This document shows positions 37,409-48,511 of a DNA stretch of 64,000 nucleotides, piece after piece (position 1 is the first letter of the stretch; every line of letters begins with the position of its first letter). The DNA lies in contig NW_004955446.1 of NCBI RefSeq assembly GCF_000276665.1, forward strand, positions 16,009,596-16,073,595. The letters are read 5' to 3'. This DNA is from Chinchilla lanigera (taxonomy: Eukaryota; Chordata; Mammalia; Rodentia; Chinchillidae). Below the pieces are notes generated by a model. The model was given only the letters and a program-made list of their open reading frames with translations, made no database searches and was not told where the DNA came from. The translations under genes and the position numbers were made by a program.

Positions 37409-37512
37409 TTTTTTTTTTTTTTTTGTGGTTTTTCTCCGGCACCGGGAACCGAACTCACGACCTTGCGCTTGCCAGGCAGGCACTTTTGCCACTGAGCTAA
37501 ATCCCCAGCCCC
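37409..37512 (-). mobile_element. ID SINE, young, inverted
   Basis: T run then gtggtttttctccggcaccg, ggaaccgaactcacgacctt, gcgcttgccaggcaggcact, 'actgagctaaatccccagcccc'. Exact duplication gaaattttcta at 37398-37408 and 37513-37523. Box sequences and CpGs are almost intact, so this is one of the youngest insertions in the window. Confidence 0.95.
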
Positions 37513-38090
37513 GAAATTTTCTATTGATGAAAATGGTTTGTCTCTTTCTGTCTCTTTGTATTTCCTTCATTAACATTTTGCCATTTTCTCAAAAAAAAAT
37601 GGGTCCTGAACTTCTTTTGTATATTTAGTCCAACAAATCGCACAGGTTTTGTTGCTATTCTGTAAGGAAAGTCCTTGTTATTTGAATTTTCTAATTTGTT
37701 ATTGCTACAACATAAAGACTTTTGTTCCTCTTCATCTATGATAATCATTTTTTAAGATACATAGATTATTATTAGATCCTTTATGATAGAAAACAATAAT
37801 GTCAGCAAGTATAATAACTTTTCTTCTTCTTTCCACCTCTTACATTGCTTCCTAATTCTCTTTTGTCTTTGATTAGAGCCTATTTGAATCATGAAGAACA
37901 GTCATGGGATATAGCCTTTCTTTTTTTATCTCTGACTTTGACACAGATGCTTCCAAAGTTTTGGCTTTAAATGTGAAGTCAGGCGAAAATTTTTTGGCAG
38001 ACACTTTTATCTAGCTAAATAACTGCTTCTATTATACATTTACTGATATATTAATAGTATTTTTCAAGAATGCTGTTGAATTTTTAAAAT

Positions 38091-38690
38091 TTCTTTGTGT
38101 CCGTCAAGGTCTTGTGACTTTTCTCCAATTCCTTTTATGAAAATGCTCAAAGATACAGGAAGGCGTACAGAAATAAAGCGTCTGTTAGACGTGCCTTCTG
38201 GTTTCCCGGCACTCGGCTGCAGCCTCAACCCCGAAAAGAGTCAGAGTTGCTTGCTACTGGTGCGCAGTTCCCTCTCCCCAGAACTCCTCTCAACTGATGG
38301 GAGCTGTTTCTGCAGGCCACTCAAGTACCTCCTTCTTCTGTCCTTTTACCGGTACCCGCCCCATGCGCTCTTCAGCCCACAGCCAATGACTGCATGTTGG
38401 GGTTCACAAAGTATCCGTAGTCCTACTTCAAGGCAGACTGTGATAAGGTTCCCAGGGCCCCAGAACCCAAGCCAGGGTTGTTTTACTTGAAATCTCATCT
38501 TTGCTCATCCCCCTCCTCTCCACGTTCCTGTGTCATTGTTCTGTCCTCATCTACCCGCCCTGTAAAGCACACATGTCCGGGCCTCAAGCTCTTCTTCCGC
38601 GGAATCTGATGTAAAACAGCAATGTAAGGAACCCCTAAGTGGTCATTGCTTCAATTTGGTTTTGATTTCTTTTTTGCTCTCTCCCACTAT
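38091..38690. other. GC-richer, CpG-retaining unique block
   Basis: About 38160-38600 is clearly less AT-rich than its surroundings and keeps several CpGs (for example tcccggcactcgg, accggtacccgcc, ttccgcgga). It carries a 131-codon plus-strand open frame (38095-38490), unusually long for the window, but with no recognisable domain and no upstream start context or splice sites that I can defend. It may be an unrecognised LTR, a processed remnant or a small regulatory element. Confidence 0.4.
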
Positions 38691-39260
38691 CTCTCCATAT
38701 CTATCCATCTGTCTATCTATCTATCTATCCATTTCTGTACATTTTGAAAGTAAATTGTAGGCGTCAGTACAATTCAACACTGCTATTTCACTAGGCATCT
38801 CCTACAGGTAGGGATATTCCTCTGTTGTAATTTTAATATGCTTATACTTCAGGTAAATTCAGATTACTAACACTGAGAGTCAGAATAACAGTATTTTTTA
38901 TTTGGAAATGAACATCAAATTTACACAAAAAATTATACAAAGAGCTCACGTACAATTTTCACCCAGTGTTACCAGTGACATTTATGAACTGTTTCTGATT
39001 CAAATGGGACCATGAAACTCATTACTCCATAACATTTTAGTGAATATTGCTGCAAAACAAGCACAATACAACCATTAAGATCAGAAACGTAACACACATC
39101 AACATCGTTAACTGATCCACGTATCCCATTCCATTTTGTCATTTTTTTCCAGTAATGTCCCTTATAGGTCCAAGATAAAATGCAGACATCATTCCACAAT
39201 CACATGATGAATATAGTTGTCATGTGGCTTTAATCTCCTTCAATTTGGCACAATATAGTG
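38691..39260. mobile_element. Old L1M-type 3' sequence, two pieces
   Basis: A (CTAT)n stretch then cattttgaaagtaaattgta and 'ggcatctcctac', and from 38885 a second piece with aaaaaattatacaaagagct, 'ttttcacccagtgttaccag', 'taatgtcccttatag' and 'gttgtcatgtggctttaatctcc'. The phrases are those of a high-copy old mammalian repeat that I believe is L1M-related; the exact subfamily is unresolved. Confidence 0.5.
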
Positions 39261-39442
39261 GAAAAACGTAAGCTGCCACCTTGATGTTCTTGAAGAATAT
39301 AAGAAATATACATTAAGATATATATTTAAGTATAATTGGTGTTTTTCCACGTGTGATTCATTTTTGGCAAAAAACCCCCCCAAATATATATGACAATGTA
39401 TAACATTTTGGAAACTCCAATCCTACTATATATATTCATAAT

Positions 39443-39608
39443 AATATGTGCAGATTAATTCCATAATTAATAATTCATTAAATTACATAATAGGGATAAG
39501 TAAATATATATTAATTTTGATATGTGTACATCAATTCTACAATTAAAAAATTAACATATATTGACAACCCTATTATGTAATTTAGATGTAGAATTAATCT
39601 GCACATAT
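39443..39608. repeat. 166-bp imperfect inverted repeat (hairpin/MITE-like)
   Basis: Left arm (39443-39495) and right arm (39568-39608) are complementary over about 40 bases: tatgtgcagattaatt with aattaatctgcacata, and aaattacataataggg with ccctattatgtaattt. The left arm carries about 12 extra bases. The space between is itself partly self-complementary (aatatatattaatttt against aaaaaattaacatatatt). Confidence 0.8.
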
Positions 39609-41841
39609 TGTCATGAATGTACATTTTTAATTATTTCTACTTTATTATTTTGTGTTTTCCAGGTCATTTTTTCTTCTAAATTTGTATTTCTCCCACTCTT
39701 TCTAGTTTATTCCCTGCAGCAAATAGCACATATATGTTAGCCCTTTTCATTCCAAACGTATGCCTTCATTTTGTTTTTTAACAATGGCTTGCGAGTAATA
39801 AAAGTCTTTAGAGTGTGCAAGTTTGTTTATTTTGACCTTTTTAAATAATTACTTAACTGGATATCTTATCTCAGTATTTTCTGTCATTTCCTGTTGTTAG
39901 TGGAAAGTTTCATGTCAGCATATCCCTTGATACCTTTGTTCATTTAGATGGATGTGGATCTGCCATGACTAGTTTCAGTGGTAGCCCTCGGGGGTCTCTG
40001 TAACACAAGAATACTGCAAAGGCCTTTCTTTCCAATTTCTTACAGGAGATTTTTTCCACCTACCTGTAACAGATAAACACTTTCTCTACTCCCAGGAATT
40101 TTCTTCAGAAATATGGAATCATCATGATTCCCAGTAGCTTGATTCCAGTTTCTTGCGAATTCTAGTCCTCAGAAGCTTGTCTCCTGCTCTAGTGATGAAA
40201 CCCATTTTCCAACTGTTAAGCCTTCTAGTCTGAACTGACTTCCTTGTAAACCTTCAAGCTACAACTTTGATTCATTCCTGACTATGAGTTTCCTCTCCAT
40301 ATGGCAGCTGAAGATTTTCCTTTCTTTTTTTCCAAAGTGAAAAACGACTCTATATGTTCTGTTTTGCTGTAGTTCTATTGCGTTGTAGCTTCACATACTT
40401 TTTGAGCTATCAAATAAATTGTAATTTTTAAAACTGAATTAAATGTAACATAAATTGAAAAGCATAAGTTTTAAATTAACATGCAGCTTGTGCGTGCATG
40501 CACACACACTGAAGACTCATACCACGAGCATTGTACCCTATTTAAAATGGACTTAGGTAACTGATATTTAGAACTAAGATGAAACACAATATCACATTTT
40601 TAACATGTTAGTCTGTCCTATGCAATAGCTCTGAAATTAGTATTACATTCTTCTTATCTTTCCATTTTGTTTTCTTTTTAGTATTACATTTTACTATAGT
40701 GACAATGTCCAAAGCACAAGAATTAGGTCAAAAGACCAGGCTAAGGTACCAAAAGTCAATTTTTGTGTTTTTTATGTTTTTCCTATTTCTGAGGCAATAT
40801 TTTTAGAGTTGTTCCAATGACTGTGATGCTTTTAGTTGTAACCCCCATGTCAGAGATTACCACATCTTTCACAATTCTCTTAGATCAAGTCCTAACTCAG
40901 AAACCTGGACAAATTCCTCTACTTTTCAGGAGACTGATTCTCTCTAACAAGAAACAAAAATGCTAACTAAAAGAGAAGTGGGTTCTTCTACTGATATTTT
41001 GGGTCAATAAAGTCTGTTTGTTTGGTTGGGAGGGTTAAGTTAGATATTGCGTAGAGTCAGCACCATGTACCTGCTTGAAGTAGGGATTTAGTAAGCAATC
41101 ACCACTCTGTTCTGTTACTGCGTTAATGTCCTTCAGGAGTTGTTCCCTTGAAGTTGACTGCCCATCTTTAAAGGTTACCTCACCGTGAGCAACTTGGGAA
41201 GCCAGCACGAAACTCAGATTTTAAAATGTAACATAGCAAGAGTCATTCACAAGCACGAGAATTATAAGAAATAAGCAGCAGATAGAATTCAGTTGGATAC
41301 ATTTCTCAATGGCAAAAAACCAGTGTTAGGGATGACCGTTTATCTATATACTGTTATGCAAATGAGATGTTTCATATACATGAATTTTCCACATGTTAAT
41401 ATCTTACTGGTTTACAAAATTATTTTTGATGGAAACACTTATAAAGTATAGTGCACATTTTCCCTCCTTCCTAATCAATGCATGACTCATTTAGTTTCCT
41501 ATTAATTGCTTATTAAATGACCATGGATGCACTGTTTCAATTATGGACCTTCAGTTTCTCAGTTTGAAATAAATGGGTGGAAGAAGCTAGGAGGTCCTTA
41601 AGGTTGCTTTCTTCATTATCACGGTAAGATTCTTTGCCAAACAGACTACTATTGAAATGAATTTTCATGAGCCTTATAATCAGTAATAATTAGTAAGACA
41701 ATCACATGAAATTATTTGCACACAATATCTGGAATAATTTCTTGTCAAGTACAAATCAGATCATATTTCTGGTGAGCACTACAATGTCATCTCATTGCAC
41801 TAAAAATCTCATCTTATTTTTCCAACATGTGCTCTCTCTTT
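39609..41841. other. Unique AT-rich DNA
   Basis: No gene or confident mobile element. Confidence 0.5.
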
Positions 41842-41945
41842 GTTGTCCAGGTCAGTCCCAAACTCTCACACTCAAATGATCCTCCTGCCTCAGTCTCCCA
41901 CGTAGCAGCAGCAACAGTTGCCTCTCACTGTGCCTAACAACCCAG
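41842..41945 (-). mobile_element. B1-like SINE, inverted, degraded
   Basis: ttgttgtccaggtcagtccc, aaatgatcctcctgcctcag, tctcccacgtagcagcagca and 'actgtgccta' follow the order of an inverted B1, with heavy mutation. Confidence 0.6.
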
Positions 41946-41949
41946 ACTC

Positions 41950-42400
41950 CATACTGCTGTCAGTAAGTGGCTTTGCCTAACTCCTGTACTAATCTTCTTT
42001 CACTCTTTTTCACTTTCATTTACCTCAGCTGCACCAACCCTCCTCTTTTGTTTTGCTTTTCTACTCTAAGCAGATAGAACTTGCTGACCACCCAGAGTAC
42101 TATACTCTCTGACCTCCAGTGGCTCTGCTTCATACCAGTCAGGTCTCACCTCAGATGTCAAGTGGTCAGCAAAGATCTCCTTGCTGGGCTAAGGTGACAC
42201 ATCCAAGTCCCCAAGGTATTGTGCACCCATGCTGGCCGGGCCTGGGCTCTGCAACACATATCACAAGATGATGTTGTGAAGTGTCTTACTTTTGTTTCAT
42301 AAGACTATCTCTACAAGAGCAGGAAGTCTGTCCACAGTGCTCGCCACATAATTTGCACAATTTAACACCATACCTGACCCAAAATATAAGTTGAGTCAAG
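41950..42400 (+). mobile_element. L2 LINE 3' region
   Basis: ctgacctccagtggctctgc, 'tcaggtctcacctcagatg', 'agatctccttgctgggct', and 'aagagcaggaagtctgtcc' then 'gctcgccacataatttgcac' match in order the 3' region of L2. Decayed. Confidence 0.45.
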
Positions 42401-43269
42401 ATGTACAAGAAAGACGTCAAAAGCTTAGTGACATTTTTAAGTGTAGCATATTCTGGATGACCATTGCACCAAATTCATTGAAATAAATTAATTCTTGATT
42501 TTTCTTAAATTTTTGACCAAGTAACAATAGCTTTGCAAAGTATATAATCAATTACTTGCAACATGGTTGTCAAATATTTCTCCAATTTAACCAATGATCA
42601 AAATGCAAAGATAACATGCAGCTTATTAGTAGTACTTTGAAACTGTGCCATCCGTTCTTTCAAATTATTTTCAAATAATCAGTGTTGCCTCATTTTACTG
42701 TTATGGTATGTTTTTAGAGAATTATCTTTTTCCTGCAGAAAAATATAGGTCTTAGAAATATTGGTAGTACTCATTTAGCTTGGGCTTTTTGAAGCTTAAC
42801 AAAATAATCAAGTGCTGGTACAAAGTCTAATGCCTGTCCAGCCACCAGACCTTAGCAACACCTGAGCTCTCCTCTTGCACTTGAGGTGTTTCTCCTGCAT
42901 GGTGAAGCTCTCCCTTCCTACCAAATTCTTTACTGTACTTAACTTGAAAAACTTTCACTTGACTCTGCTGCCCCCTCTAGATGCCACATATTTTTCTATT
43001 TTCTTTCTTTGTCAGAGTGCTCTGAGGAGTGATCAGCTTTTATGTTCTACCATTTCTTTTAAGTCCTTGCAGGCTGGCTTTGACCTCTCACCCTTATGAA
43101 ACTGTACTCTGAAAAAGCTGCTGTGATTGATCCTCCTTCTGTCAATCTCAAAAGTTTTTCTTCATTCCAATTCTCCCAAGAACTTTATAACATTCAATAT
43201 TGTTGAACCACAAAACTTTAGTATACAGTTGCCTTACAGGGCTCACAATAACTTTTTAAACAGTCTATT
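42401..43269. other. Non-coding; possible old repeat at 42840-43130
   Basis: Pyrimidine-rich 42840-43130 has the feel of an old mammalian repeat but no family was recognised. Confidence 0.4.
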
Positions 43270-43365
43270 ATTAACCCCATTTAACAGTTGGGAAAAGTGA
43301 GGCTTAGAGTCATTAAATACCAGTTCAGAAGGGACAGAGCCAGATTTGAACTCTGTTCTTTCTAC
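43270..43365 (-). mobile_element. MIR SINE fragment
   Basis: ttaaccccatttaacagttg, ggaaaagtgaggcttagagt, then 'gacagagccagatttgaactctg' is a clear inverted MIR. Confidence 0.85.
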
Positions 43366-43796
43366 CAAGTAGCATTAATTTTCAAAACCAAAGCACAGGG
43401 TAGGAGTAGGGGAGATTTAGTATATGTATTATCTTCTACTACTTTCATAAAGGCAGAGATTTACCTCAACAGACTGGCTTTAAGTATTGATGATATTACT
43501 GAATAACAGATAATCTGTTATAAACATTAAATTGACCTTACCTTAACATGGTTCAAAAATATATGCAATATATTTTTACAGGACAGTTTTGAGGAAGGTA
43601 GACCCGTGAGAATCCTTCTTTCAGATTTGCTGTACTTTCTCATTTTATATTATGTTGTGTGCTATTAAGTACATTATTCTAGTAAGAAAGTGAGAATATG
43701 AGACTTACTATTTCATTTAAAATGTATAATTAAAATTTTACTTGAACATTAGGTTCCCTGCTGTAGAGTCACAGTGATGAATAGAATTCACCTTTT

Positions 43797-43898
43797 CTTT
43801 TTTCTATTTTGTACTTCGCTGCAATGCTGAGGATCAAACCCACGGCTATGCACATGCTAAGCAAATGCTGTACCACTAAGCTGCAAGCCTTGCCCCTG
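43797..43898 (-). mobile_element. ID SINE, inverted
   Basis: T-rich left side, then tgaggatcaaacccacggct, 'gcacatgctaagcaaatgctg', taccactaagctgcaagcct. An ID element read backwards, moderately diverged. Confidence 0.82.
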
Positions 43899-44239
43899 TA
43901 TCACACACTTCATGGTTTGCAGGGAGCCAGTTGAAAATGCAAAACATTTGGTCCAGGATTTAAAAAGTACACCTAAGAAGAAAGACAAATTTTTATAGAA
44001 CCAAAATTGTCTGAATGCAGGAAGGATTTTTAAAAGAAGTACAAACTGAATTTACGTATAACACCTTGAAAGAACCTAGCCAGCTGAAAGGAAAGAAGGA
44101 GCACGTTTGACATAGAAAAAAAAAATAAGTCCAGGTCATAAGGGTCTTAAAAGTTTTGTTAAGAATTTTGTTGTCATTTTGAAGGCAATTAAATAATTTA
44201 ATTCTTGTGACCCAGCTTTTGGACCAGTTCAGCTCTAAC

Positions 44240-44243
<4 letters not shown>
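43899..44243. other. Non-coding, nothing recognised
   Basis: AT-rich sequence between the ID and the TG microsatellite; no gene. Confidence 0.45.

Positions 44244-44285
<42 letters not shown>
44244..44285. repeat. (TG)n microsatellite
   Basis: Perfect TG run of about 42 bases. Confidence 0.93.
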
Positions 44286-44286
<1 letters not shown>

Positions 44287-44685
44287 TGTGCATGTGTATA
44301 CTTACATACATACATGTAGAGTTCCCTGGATTACTTTGGCAGTCATCCAGAATGGATAAAGAACAGTGTTCTAGATCTAGCTCATAAGCTTAAGACAAAG
44401 AGCATTATGTCTCAATTCCAAGTAATGTTCGGTGACTGACATCACGATTGTAGTTTAAAATTAATTATGTTGTGAATTTTCACTACATGGAAACAGGAAA
44501 ATACTGCAAGTAGACATTTTTTTCCAGGGAGATTATCAACATGTCAACAATAAATGTAGGCAAGATTATATGGAAGACAATTGGACTTGATGGTAAAAAT
44601 TCAGACAAAAGATGAAGAACCTTATAAAATGTTTAGGTTTTAGAACTCAGAATTTGATGATCAATTGGATATTAGATTAAAGGAA

Positions 44686-45054
44686 TATAGTAACTCCAAG
44701 TTCTGAACGAGTTCTGTCCTGGAAGAACGTTTGTAAGTCAGATTTGTTTGTAAATCTGACAAAATGAGTCCTACCTACCTTTGACACAAATATGCAATGT
44801 ACAGCATATAGTTTTGTACCTCTGCATCACCACTGATTTTCCCCTTGCTCCTGGACACTCTGAACTCTGACTGAGCACTGTCCTCCTGTAAACTATCACG
44901 CTGTGCAGTGACCACACAGCAGCAAAACTGTGACAATGTCTGGCAGACACATGGCTACTTCTGCAGTTCATTTGCATCTGTGAATGTTCATAATGCAAGG
45001 TTTGTATATGTGAAAGTCTGTAACTCAAATATCATAAGTCAGGGACTTACTATA
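44686..45054. mobile_element. Probable non-autonomous DNA transposon (old)
   Basis: The left end starts tatagtaactccaagttc and the right end is aagtcagggacttactata. The reverse complement of the right end (tatagtaagtccctgactt) matches the left with a few differences, giving terminal inverted repeats next to TA, as in Tc1/mariner-type elements. No transposase frame is visible in the 369 bases, and an internal hairpin (gtcagattt/aaatctgac) lies near 44738. Confidence 0.5.
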
Positions 45055-45196
45055 AAAAAAGAAAACATTACTCTCAAGTTTCTGACTTGGATAACTAGGT
45101 TGTTTCATCAATAAAGTCTATCTTGCTGGGACAGATGTTTTGACATATTGAATGTAAGGATATCCACTTGGAGATATCCACCAGCCAGTTGGACAG

Positions 45197-45569
45197 CGTC
45201 TTGGATATTTTTCTCTCATTGTTGAGACAAAATATCCAACACCCAAAGTTAGAGGAAACATTTATTTTTCTCAGTTTGTGGAGGTTTCAGTCCTTACTTG
45301 GCTGGCTCCAAGGCAGAGTGGGCAATGGCAGAGGGCAACCGTTCATGGTGATGGAAAACAGCAAAGGCAAGAAGAGCAAAAAGGGAGGAGCAGCAGAGAG
45401 CAAGCCTCTTTCCCTTCCTTATATTGTATGCAGGCTGCCCGCCTCAGGGTGGGTGTAACACTCACACTTACAATTCAAGCATTGGACCATGAATCTATCA
45501 AAAACTCTAAAAGCCCACACCCATGATAGCATGAGGCTTTGGGGGGACATCTAGACACAAACTATAACA
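45197..45569 (-). mobile_element. ERVL-MaLR solo LTR, minus strand
   Basis: Reads backwards as the same LTR type seen at 31954-32496: tttgtggaggtttcagtcc and tggctggctccaaggcaga are the complement of the LTR phrases near 32345-32410. The outer ends are complements of TG...CA. Flanks gacag and gacac make a five-base duplication with one difference. No internal region beside it, so a solo LTR. Confidence 0.85.
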
Positions 45570-45649
45570 GACACATAGCTTCCAAATTCAAGATAGTGTG
45601 TCAGGGCTGGCAATAGAGATCTCACCCCTATCTTTTTGTAAATCATACT

Positions 45650-46100
45650 TGAAACTATGGTGGTTAAGGATATCACCCAGGGATATCCACCCAGTGCACA
45701 AAGGAAAACAGAAAAGAGACATAAGACATAGGAAAACCAATGTGATGGGCTAATCAGCAGCTGAGGAGTGAGCAGAGATGATGAAAAGGGATGGTCAGAA
45801 AGCCAGGAAGGAAGGTAAAGTGAAGTAGTGTCACAGAAACCCAGGAAAGAGCACAAGAAGAAAGACATGGCAGCTCTATCCATACTGCTGAGGTAGAAAG
45901 CAAGGGAAGAACAAGCTGCCAGATTGTAGAGGAGTGCAAGTGGAGGAAATGATATACCCTTCAGATTATTTTTGAAAATAGGAACCTTTCTAAGAGTCTT
46001 TATTCTTTGGAGGGAATTGAATGCCTTCATGAAATACATGACTAAACAGCAGCACAAATCAGGAAAAATTTTGGAAGGCATGGCAGCAAGGTACATGGTC
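45650..46100. mobile_element. Old purine-rich mammalian repeat, family unresolved
   Basis: Purine-rich plus strand with phrases such as gagtgagcagagatgatg and 'ggatggtcagaaagcc'. The lack of pyrimidines suppresses minus-strand stops and produces a 183-codon minus-strand open frame (45551-46102), the longest in the window, with no recognisable protein similarity. Confidence 0.35.
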
Positions 46101-47469
46101 AAGTGTAATTGCTCTGTTTTTTTGTCTTAAGGTAACTGATGATCCATGTCTGAAGCTCTAGACTGTTGTTATATACTGCAGACGCAGAAGGGCAAGATTG
46201 TGACGCTAAGGACCGGACTCTATCTCTTTTAGGAGACTGAATCAAATCCTTACAAATCATCCTATCAGTTAGCAAGATTTCTTCTTGATTTGACATCTAA
46301 TTTTCCTCTTCGAGTCTTAACTTACAATGTGGAATTAAGCTGGAAAGTGAGTAAGCTAAACAAATACTCTTTTGAGAAAGAAAGAGCTTAGCCATTTCTG
46401 AAATGATTTAATCTTTTTTTCTATTTTCATTTCCCATGATGCATTATCTTCTCTCATGTTATGCCTTTAAGTAACCCTCAATTTCTCGTGTGCAAAGTAT
46501 GTATTAAAGCAGAAGCAGGATCAGAACAGCAAGCCTTTATCATCTCAGCCTTCTAGAATTCCAGTGTTTTGCAGTAGATCATCTTGAATTAAAACTTCTA
46601 AGATTTTCATCAACCCTTTAAGAAATATTTATGTATCCTGGCCTGGACAATAAATTAAGAATGTGTGCGATATCTTTAAAAACGATTAAAATGGAAAAAA
46701 AATCAACCCTCCATTATACAGTACTGTACTACTCTCTGGTGTTCCCATAAGGCCTCTTTTCTGGGATTAATAATCCTAGAATGCGAGTGGAATAGAATGC
46801 CCGTGATCCCATATCCCATTGCTTGAATACTTTTCTTTGTGGTTTGTGGACTTTTGAGAGAAATGAGATAGATAGATATAAATTGGATAGATAGGTAAAT
46901 AGATGATACAAAGATGGATGAGAGATACAGCACAACTCGCAAATTTGTCGGAAGCATCAATAAGATAGAGGGCAGAGAAAAGATTAAAATGAGAAAGGGA
47001 GAGAGGGGAAGTAGCTTGAAAGAGAAGACAAGGAGAGTGATTTATGGGTAGAGAAAGTTTGACCTTAGAGCAAGTTCCCTTTGAAGAAGTGGACGCGGGC
47101 AGTGGGAGCTCTCCAAGGTCTTCCCTGCTCTGCTCAGCTGCTCGCCCAGTCACTGTCAGCGCGGCTGTCCCTCATCTTTAAGGAGGGTGTATCTTACTCC
47201 GTGAAGTTTTCCAGCTCTGTAGATCAGTTCTGGAGTGGAATCCTCCAGAAGAGAAAGAAGCTCTGCTGACTACTCACATGGTCCCTCTGAACTGCCTGAT
47301 ACCAATAAATTACCAGCATGTTTCAAAGACGGAGACCTTGGAATCCTCACAGCTCATTCTAGGTGCTCGAAAAGGAAGCTCCCGGGACTTTGATAGCTTC
47401 GTCTCCTCACATCCTCTCCATCTTCAGTGACTGTATCTGTTTGTTCCCTTGTTGTTCTTTATTAGTTCT
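46101..47469. other. Mostly unique non-coding DNA
   Basis: GATA-like simple stretch at about 46866-46906. 47085-47200 is less AT-rich. No gene. Confidence 0.45.
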
Positions 47470-47900
47470 GTTTTAAAGTTGGAGAGATGAGCAGTTTCAA
47501 AACTGATGAAATTGAGTGATTAGAGATCAAGGAAGAGAGAGAAAAGGAAACAGAGGATGTTAAAGAGACTGAGGTTCTGGGAGTCAGAGCCTAGAATGGC
47601 TGGCTTTCAGGTAGAGAAGGTGCCCCCTTCTAGAATAATGGAGAGAAGGAAGAGGAGATCTGGGGCAGCTGCTGAAAAACTGTGACAGTTTAAGGATAAG
47701 AAGTTGAAGAAATCTGACACTGCATTTGCTTTGTGAAATGGAAGGCAAACAAACTCTCAGAGAGGGATTGGAAAGGTTGCAGGGTCAGAGTTGTGAGGGG
47801 ATTTAAAAACTTTCTGACTATTTGCTGAGGATAGCAGGACAGAGATATAGAAAGAAAAATTAATGTAATGCCAGAGAGCAGTGAAGACCTAGGGCAGGTT
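47470..47900. mobile_element. Old purine-rich mammalian repeat, family unresolved
   Basis: Phrases such as gaagagagagaaaaggaaac, 'ggttgcagggtcagagttg' and 'tgaggatagcaggacagag' recall a long, non-coding, purine-rich repeat common in mammals and resemble 54480-55640. I cannot name it with confidence. Confidence 0.35.
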
Positions 47901-47901
47901 G

Positions 47902-47944
47902 CAGATGTTGTGTTTATATTTTTAAAATATAAACACAACATCTG
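47902..47944. repeat. Exact 21-bp inverted repeat with a 1-base loop
   Basis: The 21 bases beginning cagatgttgtgtttatat (47902-47922) are exactly complementary to 47924-47944, separated by a single t. There is no mismatch. A random match of this length is very unlikely even in AT-rich DNA. Confidence 0.95.
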
Positions 47945-48100
47945 GCAAAATTTATATTTAAATAATTTTCTTTTTATTTTAAGCATAGTTTTTACACTAT
48001 GAGTTATACAATTATAGCTACTTTTACTGCTATTTTTTGTGAGAATTTTAGATTGTAATTTGGGACAAAGTAACACTGCTATTTATTAGTGATGCTTTTA

Positions 48101-48191
48101 TGTTTTTGTTTCTTTTTTCTGGTACCGGGAATCAAACTCACTATCTTGCACTTGCCAGGCAGGCAGTGTGCCGCTGAGCTAAATCTCCAGC
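48101..48191 (-). mobile_element. ID SINE, inverted, with exact target-site duplication
   Basis: T-rich left end, ggtaccgggaatcaaactca, ttgcacttgccaggcaggca, 'gccgctgagctaaatctccag'. Exact 14-base duplication tagtgatgctttta at 48087-48100 and 48192-48205. Confidence 0.95.
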
Positions 48192-48384
48192 TAGTGATGC
48201 TTTTAAAAAAATATTAACAATTTCTTTAAATTAAATCAAACTCTTCATAGATATTAACAACCTGTTTTAAAATTATATCTGATTTCTTTAGTGATATCAG
48301 TAATCTGTTTATAAAATGTAGAGCCTGATTATCACTAACAACAAATTTCTCTGCCTTTTCCTCAATATTGGAAAGGGGTTTTTG

Positions 48385-48511
48385 GTTTTTGTTTTGACAG
48401 GATCTTGCTCTTTTGCCCAGGCTGGTCTTGAACTTGTGATCTCCAGTAGCCCTCCACCTCAGCTTCCCTGAGGAGTTGTAACTATAGGAGTGTACCACCA
48501 TGGCCAGGTTG
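48385..48511 (-). mobile_element. B1 SINE, inverted
   Basis: ttttgacaggatcttgctct, gcccaggctggtcttgaact, 'ctcagcttccctgaggagt', 'gtgtaccaccatggccagg': inverted B1 with ordinary divergence. Confidence 0.88.

Larger units (their letters stand above)
34851..38090 (-). mobile_element. Ancient L1 (L1M-type) antisense, host of nested younger insertions
   Basis: Discontinuous old L1 in minus orientation. Recognised phrases in order: aaaggttgcatgtcctttt and 'ggtgatatgatgtctgct' (35250-35300), 'ttgtcttggctattttaact' (37121-37140), 'gaaaatggtttgtctctttctg ... catttacattttgcc' type sequence (37525-37585), and 'ttttcaagaatgctgttgaattttt' (38061-38085). Those phrases occur in this order when old mammalian L1 sequence is read backwards. 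Younger elements split it: an ID at 35530-35640, an L1 at 35830-36698, an ID at 36729-36810, a B1 at 37209-37366 and an ID at 37409-37512. The left limit is approximate. Confidence 0.55.

Noticed and set aside
38095..38490. 131-codon open frame as a coding exon
   Set aside because: No recognisable similarity, splice sites or start context. Kept only as part of an unexplained CpG-retaining block.
45551..46102. 183-codon minus-strand open frame, the longest in the window
   Set aside because: The plus strand here is purine-rich, which removes TTA/CTA/TCA and so minus-strand stops. No recognisable domain, and it partly overlaps an old repeat next to a solo LTR.
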